Shown here: positions 1-13,100 of the stretch, piece by piece | How the letters are laid out: each line of letters begins with the position of its first letter | Numbering within the stretch: position 1 is the stretch's first letter | Source of the DNA: Polydactylus sextarius | Lineage: Eukaryota > Chordata > Actinopteri > Polynemidae | Direction: 5' to 3' | DNA: 64,000 nt | Assembly: GCA_016801845.1 (NCBI GenBank) | Contig: CM028916.1 | Location: 19,033,514 to 19,097,513 of the forward strand | Position numbers and translations under genes: made by a program | The notes under the pieces: model-generated | The model's input: only the letters and a program-made list of their open reading frames with translations | The model's database searches: none | What the model was told of the DNA's origin: nothing

Positions 1-1736
1 TTTTTGCATCTCATACATCAATACTTTAATGTTACAAGGCAGTTTGCAGTATTTCAGGGCATTATAAGTTTAAAGCAAAAAGCATCGAGGATAAAAGATA
101 TATCTGTTTGTCACACACGTGAAAAAAAAGCAGAAAAGATATTGTAAAAGTCAAATGGTTCTTTTAGAAAAAAATCTCTTTGAATTTCCTGTGAATCACA
201 CAAATTTTGCAAGTCATGCTATTACAAGGACTCAGAATGCTTTAGTATAAAAGAACACTAGCTGGCAATGATGAAACACATTTTTCGCTTCTTTGTGAGA
301 GCAAAACAGAAAAAGACAGAGAGCAACAGAGATGATATTGAGTTCTGCCTCCAGCTTCTACATTTACAGTGTGAGTGTGTACGTGTGTGTTTATCACAAT
401 TCTGGTTTCTGTTTTTCATATGATCTCATTTGAGAGTTCAGCTTTACTTGGTCTCCTTTAGGCGCTTCCTGTGTTACTTCCATGTAGCGCTGCTGCATTT
501 CACAAAATCTTAAAGCTTTTGCAAGCATGTGTGTGCTGATTCTTAATAAACTGTCACCTACTTATTGGCCACTCAGCAGCTATGCTGAGTGCTCTAAATG
601 CACCTCAAGCATTTGGTCAATATATTGAGGTATTGACAGCTTGTTTCTTCCATATCTCCAGCATCTATTTTCTCTCACTCCATCTATCTTTTCATGTCTC
701 ACAAAAACATGATGTCAGAGCTCACCCTTGACTCCACACAGCAGACTTGTTTTGCATAGATAGATTTAAACTCAGAGGCTTTAAATATTTTGTTTGAATT
801 TCCCAGTTTTTTACTGACATGAATCAGATCTTGCTGATGGTTTCCTCTTATCATCAAACACCAGCAAAACTGCTGACAGACCATAATGCAATTTTAGATA
901 AGTCATTTTTCTTTAAAAGTAGTTCACCTCAAAATGATTTTATTAAAAGTTAATGATCTGCATAGCAGTGGATTACACAGTTTTATTTCAATTTGTGTAC
1001 ACCACAAAAATAAGCTCCTCTCACATGACAAGACGTGTTTACAGTATTGTTGTTGTTGAGGAACACATTAGACAAGCTGTTTTTTTCTGTCTTTGTTTTA
1101 GTGTTTATGATCAGCAGAAACAGTGTATGGCTGCTTTTGTTTTCATCTGATGAGTCTGTGTGTTTGTATCATAACAGTAATTTGGTCCTGCAGACACCTA
1201 CTGTAGCGTGAACTACCACAGAGACTGTTTTGGGCACTCTGGCAAGTGTCCATCTGTAGTCGGTTTGTATCACCTCAGAGGTGTCACAGTGCTCATGTAA
1301 TAATGCACTCCTGGGTAAGAACCTCAACATGTCGACAGGTACTGCAGTAAGTGTTGTAGCACCACAAGAATGCCATATTTTTTTTTGTTTTTCTTATGTT
1401 TTTCTCTCATTTTGTGTGTTCTTGTGATTCCCTACCACCTCACTGACACATAATAGGCCAATAATGCAGTGCTATAAGAGTGGCTGAGGAGAGAAGAGCA
1501 GAGGAGAGGTGAGGAATGTGAATAGGAACAAAGGAGATGAAAAGAGAATGGGAAGAGAGGGGGAAGTCACGAGGGAGTGAGGTGGAGGTGGGGACAGCGG
1601 GAGAAGGAAGAACAGAAAGTAGTTCAGATAACGGGGCATCGAGATTATGCAAAAGGAGAGTAACAGCGCCTAAAGGTTAAGCATCAGATTTCCTGAATTT
1701 AATCTTATCAATGCAGTATTCACAGAAAGTAAGGAT

Positions 1737-1741
<5 letters not shown>

Positions 1742-1774
<33 letters not shown>
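1742..1774. repeat. (TG)16 microsatellite
   Basis: Uninterrupted TG dinucleotides in the clstn2 intron. Confidence 0.95.
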
Positions 1775-1778
<4 letters not shown>

Positions 1779-3313
1779 CGGGAGAGAAACATAGCAGAAA
1801 ATAATATCATTAACATGAATATATGTGGCAAATTTATACACTAATTATTATATTCTTTATATCAGCAAAAGCTGCTGTTATTCACGTAAAACAGACCTGA
1901 ACTTCATTATATAAACAGTTTGTATTCATATAAAAAGTCCCTTTTGGTTCTAAACCTCTTCACTGCATCAAAATAAACCCGATCCTGTTAAAGAGCTTCT
2001 CTGCAGCCAGCAGGATGTCCTCATTATTTTGTTTACATCAGCAGATTTAAAATGCCCCAGTGCTATCTGGGAATAGGGGGTAATGGTTCGGCTGAGGCAC
2101 ATTACGCCAATCTGGTTTATCACCTGATTCAAATAGCCTGAGTTTGGCACAAAAATAAAACACTGGGGGATTTTTGTTTTCTTTTTAGTTGTTGGTTTGA
2201 TACTGAGCAGGTATTGTCAAATTGCTTTGACAGCAATCCTTTGGGTGACAACCTAAATTCTAACCACCATGTATTATATTTTCTAAGTCCAGTTGGCTCT
2301 CGAGCTCTTCCATCTTTCATGTCCACGTATAAGATGTAACAGCTTCTCGTAAATATTCCCTGGAAGATTTCCACAAGATAGACAGACTTATCTCGGCAGT
2401 TTTACACACAGCAATAAAACACTGCTGTTGCATGGTAATATACTTGACAAAGGGAATCCGGCTCAGTAAGACAGGGTTATTCACCAAGTTGAGTCTCTGC
2501 ACGGAAGTGAGATAGTTACAATAATACTGGAATTATCACAAGTGTCTGGATATCTATTGTAAAGTCCATGATCTTACCTAAGTAGTTCTAAAAACAAGAG
2601 GGTCATCTGTATTTGATACCCAAAGGAGGCGATTAGATATTTCTCTACCAAGAGGATAGAGCACTCTACAAGAAGTTAGTAGAAGTTAGAAGTTAGTAAG
2701 AAAAAGACAAAATTTGGAAATTAAAGTGGAGCTGAGAGGTGACATGGATCAGAAACAAAAGGTTATCTCACAGAGGAATGTTGGAAAATAGCAGTTTAGT
2801 TTTGTAAGAAATGCAAGCTTTGTATATAATATTAGAGCGTAAATCCTTTTAAGTGTGTTTATAGTATATACTCACATATACTCCTGCATTCTGACTTTAA
2901 AGAGTTAAAAGAAATAGTTCCTTCATGGAAGGACACCTCACTAGTTGTCTTGTTTCTATTTAAAGATGAGCCACTAGTGTTATTTTTCCTGTGAATTCCA
3001 TAGTCGGAAAAATCACACATGTAAATATTATGTTTATTCAAACATGTCACATTATTTTCTCGGTTCTTTTTCTAAGACAAAAAGTGACAAATGTGAAGAT
3101 AGAGACAATAGGTGTCTAAAAGAAATGGTTTAGCAAAAAACTGCTTCTTTTCCTTCCTTCCTTATGTCCTGGATCCTGTACATTTCCCATCATCTTTGGT
3201 TTCTGCTGTCTTCAGCTTCCTCAACTGAAGATTTTAGGTGTTTATTGAAATGCTGAAATAAGGCATTTTATTTCAGCAATCCATTTTGGCAGCTGTTCAC
3301 TCAGTCAACAGTT

Positions 3314-3385
3314 GTTTGTAATTTCGTTGTACTTGCAGCATGTCTTGTTGTTGTACAATGACGATAAAAGCTTCTTATTCTTATT
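3314..3385 (+). mobile_element. L2-like LINE 3' tail
   Basis: The order taatttcgttgtactt, tgtacaatgacgataaaag and then short cttattcttatt units is the typical 3' end of L2/CR1-type LINEs in fish, which end in short tandem units. Only the tail is recognisable. Confidence 0.5.
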
Positions 3386-6300
3386 AGTTAGCTGAACTCC
3401 TGCTCCATTAGGGCAAGAATTTGTGAGTGATAAAAGTAAGTGAGAAAGATGAAAATTTCCAGCACTTAGGGAAAAGAAAAAGAAGTTTAATCCATCAAAA
3501 AGGTAGAAATAGTCAATTCTAGAAGTCTATTAAAACATCGCCCTCCTATTGTGACTACATTAAGCCCCCTCATCTCGAAATTACTTTTCAAAATACTCAG
3601 TTTTTGGTGACTGAAATTGGTAATTCAGTTTGAATACAAGTCCTAAATAGAGAACAAATATTAAAGAAGTACCTAGTTGAGCAGGGACATGATGTTTGTG
3701 TCTCTTCCTCTGCTTCTGTTTGTGTTTCCCTCTGTGTCTCTGTGTGTTGTGGAGCTGCTCTGGCCTGCACCCTGCCTTGGGACCAGCTCATTACAGTGTT
3801 TCAACATTCATTGTCTTGTTAAAGTATTGCAGAGAAGAAATTCTTTCATGTTCCCACTGACTAATGTGCCCTCAGACAAGTTATGTGTATACAAACATGC
3901 CCCACCAGCGAACACTGGCTGCAGTACTTGCTGATGGTATCTACTAATGATGTGTGTTTGCACTAGAGTTAAAAATGATTTATCAAGTTTAGACAGTTGT
4001 CAAACAAATGAGTGCTAGATTAAATTCAAGGCTGTATCTAAGTACAGTGGTCACATACATTTTGCCAACTAACCTAGTGTTGTTGGGTTAGTTGAAATGT
4101 TGTTCATGTTTGTCTATAGATGTCTTTTTTGTGAGCTGAGCTGCAATTTTATGTTGGAAACATTTATTTGATGCTTGGCAGTTGGATCTGGTGGGTGATG
4201 ATCAGTGTCCTTCATTGGATGAACCCAGAGGGACCAACATGGAGGCTGTTGGACTTTGTGTTCAGTCTACGAACTTCTTCTTCTGGCTATGCGAGAGCTA
4301 AGTCCATGTGTTCTTTTTGAAAAAAGCAATAGGAGAGGATATTTGGTCTCAAATCATGTTTTAATCAGTAGCAGATGAATAAAGCGTTACAGAGCTCCGA
4401 GTCAGAATTCGATCCCTGTCAACAACAGAGTGTGTCAGTTCACAAAGTCTGACTGCCGTTCTCTCCCTGACCCAGTCATTCTATACGGTTTGATAGACAG
4501 GTGTTGCTTCTTCTGATTGGTTGTAGGTGAACTTTGATGATTGGTCCTCCGTGGAATCTGCTGTTGTGGCAGGGCGGGTCTTGTTTTAGTTGTGTGCGCA
4601 GGTTCTTAATCGATAGTGTCAAAAATTGCATACATACAGTCATGTACGCACACGTTATCTTCGTTATCCCTTGGGACATACGGCGATCTTCACATGCTAC
4701 CATCAGTGCCTTCCTCTGACTTCCTCATTACAGCAGCCACGACACTTTACACTGAGAGACCCCCCCCTATTTTGTCCTCCATCCTGTCTTTATTCCTTTT
4801 ACCTCACTTACCGCTCTCTGGTTACCATTTAGCAACAATAAAAAGGATCAGCAGTCTCATTCATCCAAACTGAGGAAAGATCTGAAGAAGATGAGACAAA
4901 GATGAAAGCACCATCTTGTTGTAATGATTGTAAAGAGGAGCAATGTGATTCACAACGCTCAGGCTGGAGGATGTTACTGTGTCATTGTCAAAGGGCTGTG
5001 TTTCAACTCAGCATGAGTCCACTGTGTTCCCTCTTTAATTATCAACCAACAATGGGAAGAGCATTTAGACTGACAAGGCAAATTATACATGGACCAAATG
5101 AAAATTGCTTTCAAATGAATAATAGTGATTTTTTTTTTTTTTCAAAGGGACACTTGAATAATCTGCGGAGAAATGTCTAAGAAAAGCCATATGCTGATCC
5201 CTGTGTGCCAGGAGAATTTTAATGTTTTGTCACATGATAGATGACCACCTGTCAAAGTGGACCACCATGCCATACGCCAACATCAATACTCACCACCATC
5301 TGGCGGCGAGTCATTCCGGTCAATGGCAAATCAATACATTAAGAGAAGAACACAGAACATAGACCATGAAATGCTGCTCAGATGGACCATTAGTCCACAG
5401 TAATTTAAAGTGAGCTCCTTCCTTCTTCTTAAGCCAAAACACTAACCTTGTTGCCTCTGTTGATTCACCACGATTTAACCAAAACATTTTAATAATGAAT
5501 GGCTGCTTCTCAAATGTCAAATGATTTTAACAATCAATCAATTCATCATCACTTTTAGATCATTTGATTTGGAAAAAAAAAAAAACACATCTGAAGACCT
5601 CGCCACAACTACCACCACAGTCCTTTTGATATTTCATAGATAAATATGGAAAGTAATCAGTAAATGAATTGATAATTTATGAAAAGTAACCATTAGTTGC
5701 AGCCTAAGGCAAAGCGAGAAAACGAAATATCATGGGGATAAAGCAAAAACTCTAAACCCAAAAACATGGAGCCATTAGCTCTGTGGATTCTTCCTGTGAA
5801 GATAAAAAAAACAGACTGAAAAGCCGCACAAATGTATATGACGATATTAAAAATGCATCAAATGACTACTACATAAATGGTACCGCTGGTGGTGATAAAC
5901 TTAAAGAGAATTATCAGCTAAATATGACCTTCCTGCCCTCGACTTTACACAGTTTTAATGTGAGTTTCAGCTCTTTGTTTATGTGTCTGGGCCACAACTT
6001 TATTGTTCTTGTTCTGCTCTCATAGTGTTGCTTTCTGCAGCTGTGGAGAAAAGGCTGTACTTTCCTGCTGAATTAATCAGATTAGTTTTTACAGGTCTAT
6101 GTCCCAAAAAAAACATAACTCAAGTTGTTTCGTATCTCCATATTGCCAACTTACAAATTGGACTGAAATATTAAAACACCAGTAAATATTAATATAAAAA
6201 TAAATAGTCAGCACCATCTGAGATTATTTCCATATTAAATGTAATTATTAACAGCATTTCTAGCCAATATCTGGCCCTGGTTCCTGCCAGCTTGACAGTG

Positions 6301-8258
6301 AATGATTTCTTTGTGTATTAGAATTCATATCACAAAGTCAATATAGAGTGTACTGAGAGCCACTGGATTTTCACACATACAGTCAGTGTGCATGCATTTT
6401 TAAACAACTATATAGACACTGAGGACATTACATTTGTGCTCTTTTTTCTGCTCAAAACCCACTCCATCAGTTATTGCACTCAGAAGACAGGCAGAAAGAT
6501 AGGGAGAGCACAACACAAGAGATAACAGGAGAAACAATCGGTTTCACTCTTTGAGAAAAATAATGTATTTCAGTTTGTTGCTGTCATATTTCCAAACTGC
6601 CAGAACTCAATTTTGCAGTTTCTCTCTCTTTTTTTTATTTATTTTGCTTTGTGGCTATGTGGATGGCACAATATATGACTATATATCTGAAATTTAGTGC
6701 AAATCTTCATGAACACTTCAATATAATTTGTATTTACTTTGCAGATCTCCATATTGAAACTTGGATTCATCCTTTATAACCAATTTCCTGCCAAGTTTAT
6801 GAAATCCCCTCAACCTCAGCTGGACTCAATCTTTAATGGTGTTTAGTGTGGACCCCAGGACAAACAGCCAGAGCATATCCTACTGCTAATGGGGATCCTA
6901 AAAAAGTAATAAAGGAGTAAATTGGTGTTGTTTCCATGCTAGCATGCAAAATGAATACGCTGTGAATATGTCGTTGTAGATGTCGTTTTTCGTTGTGATG
7001 TCGTGAGTATTTTAGCATGGAAGTGTTAGCATTTAGCTTAAAGCACAATAATAGGTGCTGTTGTGAAATTAAACCCTTGTCTTGTTTCACATGTAATAAT
7101 GTAATGTATTCACAGATTTTTAGCTCTGGCAGGATCGTTGTTTCCCTAAAATGGTAATGGGAAAAACATCAAACTCAACAAAGACAGCTATAATTAATAT
7201 CAAAGTCCAGCCGGTTCAGGGCGTTTGCATGTTTCTATTGTCAGTGTCTATTTTAAACTGAGAGGACACTAAAACGCTAGAATTAAGAGACCCGCGATAG
7301 ATTTGCATCCGTGAACTCTTTTCATGCATTGCACCATGTGACCTGATGTAGTAGGAAAAGTAGGAAAAACATTAGGATTATTTCACTGGAATCATTCAAT
7401 CAGCACAGATTTATATTTTCCATCGTTATAGTTATAGAAGTAGGACTATAGTGGAAAACTGAGGTAAGATGAAGGAAGCAGCTAAATTAGTAAGATGTAA
7501 ATAACTGTATTTTTCTCTCATTATTAAATCTGTGTTATTTATCATTTTTATGTAGCATTTTTTTGTTTGTTTGTTTGTTTGTTGTTTTCATTTCGAGGCC
7601 TATGCTTTGTGCAGTTGATGAGGTATTATCTGGTCATTCTGTTATGAACTCCACATAATCAGTGCTTTGGGGATATTAAGTGCAGTGTGAGGGGAGACAA
7701 TCACCAGCACACACAGTGCAGATAATTGTAGAGATGCGTAACTTTGCATTCACCTCCACAGGCAGTCAGCCAGCCAGCAGCTAAATGAAAGTGACAATTC
7801 ATTCTGCCCGTCCAGTCAAATACACAAACAAATCCTGAATGTGAGCAGGTGAAACAAAACACGCTGTTGTTGTTAATAACGCACACATGCAGGGATGTTT
7901 TAATCTGTGTATTGTGCATGACGCATTTTTGCTTTTTTTTGTTTTTTACACCTTTGGGCGTTGAATGAAGATGCTCAGGTCTTTTCATTGTCATACAAGA
8001 AGGTGAATTCATATAAAGTACAGTAACTAGGTATATTTATCCCAGTATCTGCAGAGAAATGTAAAACTGTGTGTGGGAGGGGTGTCTGGGATATCCTGTG
8101 GGAATATCCATTTCTTCACACTTGTAAAGAGTGAAACTCTACATTTTAAATCAAACATCCCTAGAGAGCTCTGGTTGCGCCAGCACAGGTCTCAACCCCA
8201 TTAGTTGATATCACAGCTTGAATAACTGTGTGTGTGTGTGTGTTTGTTTGTGTTTACA

Positions 8259-8400
8259 CACTCACACTTGTTGGGCTTGTTGTCCTTATGGGGACCAAAA
8301 GCAAGTTCTGCCTGCCCCTCTAATGTAAATCATTTCATTTTGAGATGAGGACATGTTTTAAGGGTTGGTTATTGTTGGGGTTAGGCAGTCAGATAGTCTC
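8259..8400 (+). repeat. Possible teleost dispersed repeat
   Basis: The pieces ccttatggggaccaaa, gaggacatgttttaaggg and gttggggttagg occur in this order in a widespread fish repeat, next to a GT microsatellite. Confidence 0.3.
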
Positions 8401-9720
8401 CAGGAAATGTAACGTTATTCAATGAAATGTATCTTTTGAGCTTCTTAAAGAAATGTAACAAAACTATCTTCCTACATGTTTTATCTGTTCCTGCTGGTTT
8501 TATCTCAGCATCTTAAATCAGCAGTTATTTTACTGTTAACTGCAAATACACAGTTAGACGTTAATTCATCAAAATGAGAGAAAAACATTAACCATGGCTA
8601 TAACGAGAGGGAGAATAACAGCAGAGCTTTACTATGATGCTTGACCCTTTGAAATGCTTTTTTCTTTTTTACCTACTTGTAAATGTCACCTTAAATATAA
8701 TAACACTCACAGTTGAAGTGGTTTAAGTTAATATACTGATATTTTTCACACCTCACTATAATACAGATGTTTTTACTCCATATAGTGTTGCATGTTTCAC
8801 TCATCCTCAACAGATAAACACTACACACAATGGCTAACATCTAAAACTTAATATAACATGAAGACGTTCACAGTCTACACTTTGTGCCATTTTCTGAAAA
8901 GAAAATCCTCAATCTCACCTAACATGAAAACAACACATAGAGACAAAGCCATTTTCATTTACTTTCACATCTGCAGGCAATATAACGTTTCCACCTCACT
9001 TCTGTGCCTTCACTTCAGCAGAACAATTCAAACCTCACCTTAATTCTCACTCAGTTCAGTGTTTTGAGACAAAGAAATAGTGATGTAATTGATTAATAAG
9101 TCAAAAGATCATGTTGATATATAATTTGATAATTTTTTCAGTCATTTTTTGAAGCAAAAATTCACTGGTTTCAGTTTCTCAGTGTGGAAAGTTTCTGCTG
9201 TTTTGGGCAACTAATAGATTAATAAAGTACATCATTTGGAAGATAATCAACGATGCAAATAACTTAGTTGCAAGTCTTTTAAGCAAAGTAGTGAGTATGT
9301 TTATGTCGGTATCTGTGTTTGTGTTTATGTCTGTGGTGTGTAAAGAGGCAAGGGAACGAGTGAGAGCAAGATGGGTCTCCAAATTATCAAAGAATGTTTG
9401 TGATGGTTGATGGAAAAAAAAAAAATGTGTGCCTTTAATGAACACCTCATTAGACAGAAACCTCGTTAGCTCTTAGAGGACAGGGAGCAAATGATCCAGG
9501 GATAAGGAAAGGAATTTGTTGAATTTATTTCACTGAAGGTAGGAGGGCGGGAAACATTCAGAGATGTGCCTTTGGTTTCAGCTGCACGATTGGAGTAAAT
9601 AGCATCTTCATTACAGAAGCCCTATAAATATACTCCTCTGTGGGAAAATGCTCCTAACCCAAATAAGACCCTGAAAAACAGAGTGTAGATGCTGGCGTTA
9701 TATATTTTTAAGACTGTCCT

Positions 9721-9894
9721 ATTTTTTTTTTTTTTGCCTTTAATCATAGAGACAGTGTAGAGAGAAACAGGGAGGAGAGTGGGGTAGAGACACGCAAGAA
9801 AGTTCAACTCAGTCAGGATTCGAACCGGTGAACAACTGCATGGCATATATACACTAACGTGGTGCGCCTTTACTATTTGGCGATCCAGGCGCCC
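9721..9894 (-). mobile_element. tRNA-derived SINE with target-site duplication
   Basis: On the minus strand the element begins GGGCGCCTGGATCGCC, has a perfect Pol III B box GGTTCGAATCC (complement of 9816-9826) and ends in an A-rich tail (the T run at 9722-9735). It is flanked by a perfect 10-bp direct repeat, agactgtcct, at 9711-9720 and 9895-9904. The head-body-tail layout and the body wording are those of a common teleost tRNA-like SINE. Confidence 0.8.
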
Positions 9895-9995
9895 AGACTG
9901 TCCTGTTTTTGTGTTTGTGCAAACCAGAGCTGAGATATTTTCTTGTCATAAAGTTGTGTATAATTACAAGTTAACCTTTCTCTCTCCTTTTGCAG

Positions 9996-10158
9996 ATCTG
10001 TGACAATGAATGGCACTATTATGTGATCAACGTCGAATTTCCAGCTGTGACACTATTTGTGGATGGGGTGACCTATGAACCCTACCTGGTGACGGACGAC
10101 TGGCCGATCCACTCGTCTAAGATTGATACGCAGCTGACCGTTGGCGCCTGCTGGCAAG
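9996..10158 (+). CDS. clstn2: clstn2 exon A (LNS domain end)
   Basis: The exon follows a pyrimidine-rich acceptor ending tgcag and stops at a g|gtcagt donor. It is 163 nt long, enters in frame 0 and leaves one base. It encodes residues from ICDNEWHYYVINVEFP to GACWQ, the core beta strands of the calsyntenin LNS/laminin-G-like domain. A SINE ends only 101 bp before the acceptor. Confidence 0.95.
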
Positions 10159-13100
10159 GTCAGTGCACGTGTGTTTGTATCTAAAATTACACTGTATTTA
10201 CAATATGAGGCAGGAGCCATCGCTTTTTGTTGTTGAGATTGTTTTCACTTTATAATCTGACAGTTGTTTTATATGCAGTGAGTCTTCCCTGCTCCAGGTT
10301 GTGGCATGGTTTTAATTTGCTGCTGTTAAAATGAGGATACAGTTCCTATGGGCCCACTGTCAACAAAAGACACCACATCAGGAAACATCATCTTTATCAC
10401 CTCATTTAAGATGTAGTTTGTAGTTGATGTAGTTTGTTCTGTTATCGGTGATATAATTGGTTTATGACTGCATATTGACAGTTACAGCTGCTTTAGTGTT
10501 ATGAATGGTTGTAGTGAAATGAAATGGAGAAAGATTGAAAAAAAAAATAGAGGAAGAAACAAAAACTAGAGGCGAATGGAAGCAGGCGGTTCTGACAAAG
10601 ACGCCTCATTTTTGCCATATTTTTTTTTTTTTTTCTTTATTTGTCACCTACATATATATCTGTACACATGCATATTAAAATATGAAACTGTACTTCATTT
10701 AATTTTGCTGGATAAAACGGCGCACGGCCACAAAGCTTCCAGAGCCAAACCTACTCAAGTGTTTTGATTAGAAACTCTGCAGCTCTCAAAACAGGAAATA
10801 ATTACTCGGCGCAGAAACACAATTGAGAGCATGTCTAGCAATCAGTGCACTGAAATGTGTAATGAAATGTGATGTAATTCTTTCAAAGTAAGATGACTAA
10901 TGGAGCTTCGAGAGGCAAATTAATGAGTCCACACCACACTTGTAGACACAGTGGTCAAAAACCTGCTGTTTGTTTATTGTAGCAAGAGGAACAGCCTGAC
11001 ATGATGATGATATGTGACAAACACAGTGAAAAAGCATCAACAAAAAGGAACAACATTTTATTATTATTATTATTATTATTGTTTTATGAATTACATTTCA
11101 GGCATAAATAGGAGGGAGAAAGCAGGAAACTCGCTGTTAAGATAAATAAAAAGATTATGATTTATGCCCCAGGGCTGCTGGTATTTCTTCTTTGAAATGG
11201 AGAATCACGAAGCGAGTGGGTATCAAACAGGATATTCTGCATATCAGCTTCAGTAGCAGGGAACGAGAGCAAGCAGCGATCACATTGAAATGAATAAGCG
11301 CTAGCCTGCTGCCATGTTTATAAGTCGAATAATTGTATGTAAGTGCTTTACAGGAGGGCAGAACAAGACAGTAGTGATCTGTTCTGCAGCTTGCCTAAAT
11401 AACACTCACAGCACTTGCCAGTAACATGCAAAGCTTCAATCCTGATGATATTTTGGTTGCCATTTAAATTTCTTTTCATCCTGCGCCTGATTGCAATTTT
11501 CGTTTTGTCGTCATCATTTTCTTCCTTGCTTCATCCAGCCCTCTCTTTCTGCCTCTTTCCATGAATCTATGATTGTGAGAGAAAGCCCTGAAGGAAGGAT
11601 TAGCTAGAGTGAATGGAGGACAACTTTGCCAGCTATTACATCCCAATGAAGCCGCTTTAAGCTTCACTAAGCCGCAACTGATAACTTTGCAGGCCATTAG
11701 CGAGCAAGATTGCCTTTCAGAGTCTCTCATTTCTCCATCCCCTTTTCCCCACAATCAACAACATAATGATGAGACATGTGGGACGAAAGGCATTCAGACT
11801 GTACTTTCAATACCCTGAAAGCAAAGAGAAGACGTGTGTTGTTACCATACAAGGTTAACAAGAAAATGCTTTGGTGGTTTGCTGTTGGTGTTTTTTCAGC
11901 AGTTTTCTGTAGCGGTAAGCTGTTCTTGAGTTTGAATGCAAAATGTGTTTGTTATCGCATTTCATTTGCGGCAGAAAGGTGGGCGTGAACTTTCAAAGCA
12001 ACTCTACAACGTTCACATGCTTAACCAAAGCAGAGGATGCACAGGCAACACATCAAAAAGAGCGTGGGGAGATTTTATGTAGGAAATGAATGAAACAATC
12101 AGAACATGGCACTGGTAAATTTAAAATGCTGCACTGATTTTTAACATGCTTTTAGCAAAATGCGATATAGAAAAAACACATTTGATATATTACTATACCA
12201 CGTTAATAATATAAGTCATTTAAACTGAAAATAATTTACAAGAACTTCCTCATTTTGACTAATTTAACTAATAATATTAATTAAGACTTGGCCCATTTAA
12301 AATGTAGCTCCAGTGAATAAGTTATGTAAAAGAGTCAGAGTCAAGTGTAAAACCTAAACAACGTTTACTCTCTGTGTCTGCTATGAAGAAGTTCAGTAGG
12401 AAAACAAGCTAGATTCACTTCTAGGAGCATAGAAATTTTCCAACTTCTGAATGATTTAAACCTCAAAATGATTAAAAACATTGAGTCAGTAAAAAAAAAA
12501 AAAACTCACCGTGATTTGTGTGTGTGTGTGTGTGTGTGTGAGGGGGGACACACAAATGTGTTAACGAGTAAGAAACCAGTAAGGGGAAACTCATAGGCCT
12601 TTGCCCTGACAGTCTGTACAGCCTGTTATTAGCCAGAAACAAAATATTTTTCATGTTTTCATTAAGCCAAACACTTTTCACAGCTTCAGCCCAAGGACAG
12701 AAATTGTGCAGCATTTTGTTATTTGGACATCTGAGTTTTAACTGAATATGCTTCTAGTCAGTTTTACAGAGCCTGCCAAGTTGTTCTTTTGCTTATTAGG
12801 ACTTCTTAAAATTTGTTATTCAAATACAAATTAAAAACAAAATGCTTGCATGCTTATTATGGCACTCATACCTCAAAATTACTTACTCACTGATTTGCTT
12901 GCTCGAACAATCCGTCCAAGCTGCTAATGACAGAAACATCTGTTGTCACTCAGCATATGACACATATACTCTTTCTCTTCTCCTGTCCATTATTCTTTTT
13001 TTTAAGACTCATTTTATGAAGCTACAAAACAAATGTCTAGTCAAACTGAAATTCAAAATATCTGTTTGCACTTAGTCACTCAAACACAGACCTTGTCCTG

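Larger units (their letters stand above)
1..9995 (+). other. clstn2: clstn2 intron (5' part outside window)
   Basis: The first recognisable coding exon begins at 9996 and opens in the middle of a calsyntenin LNS domain, so this stretch is read as the preceding intron. I looked for the expected upstream exon, whose protein should end in a motif like FHWxLxQ before ICDxEWH, and did not see it. Open frames here are short, without family resemblance, and on both strands. The stretch holds microsatellites, an L2-like LINE tail near 3314-3385, a purine-rich stretch near 1488-1625, a teleost repeat fragment near 8259-8400 and a SINE at 9721-9894. Small exons without recognisable motifs could be missed. 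Confidence 0.6.

Noticed and set aside
3677..3934. 85-codon frame with a signal-peptide-like start
   Set aside because: No family resemblance and no splice context; within a large intron such frames are expected by chance.
5290..5310. Possible second CTCF-like motif (ccatctggcggcgag)
   Set aside because: It deviates from the CTCF core at several informative positions.
9810..9894. tRNA gene suggested by a perfect B box
   Set aside because: The sequence is the head of a SINE with tail and target duplication; the cloverleaf is degraded.
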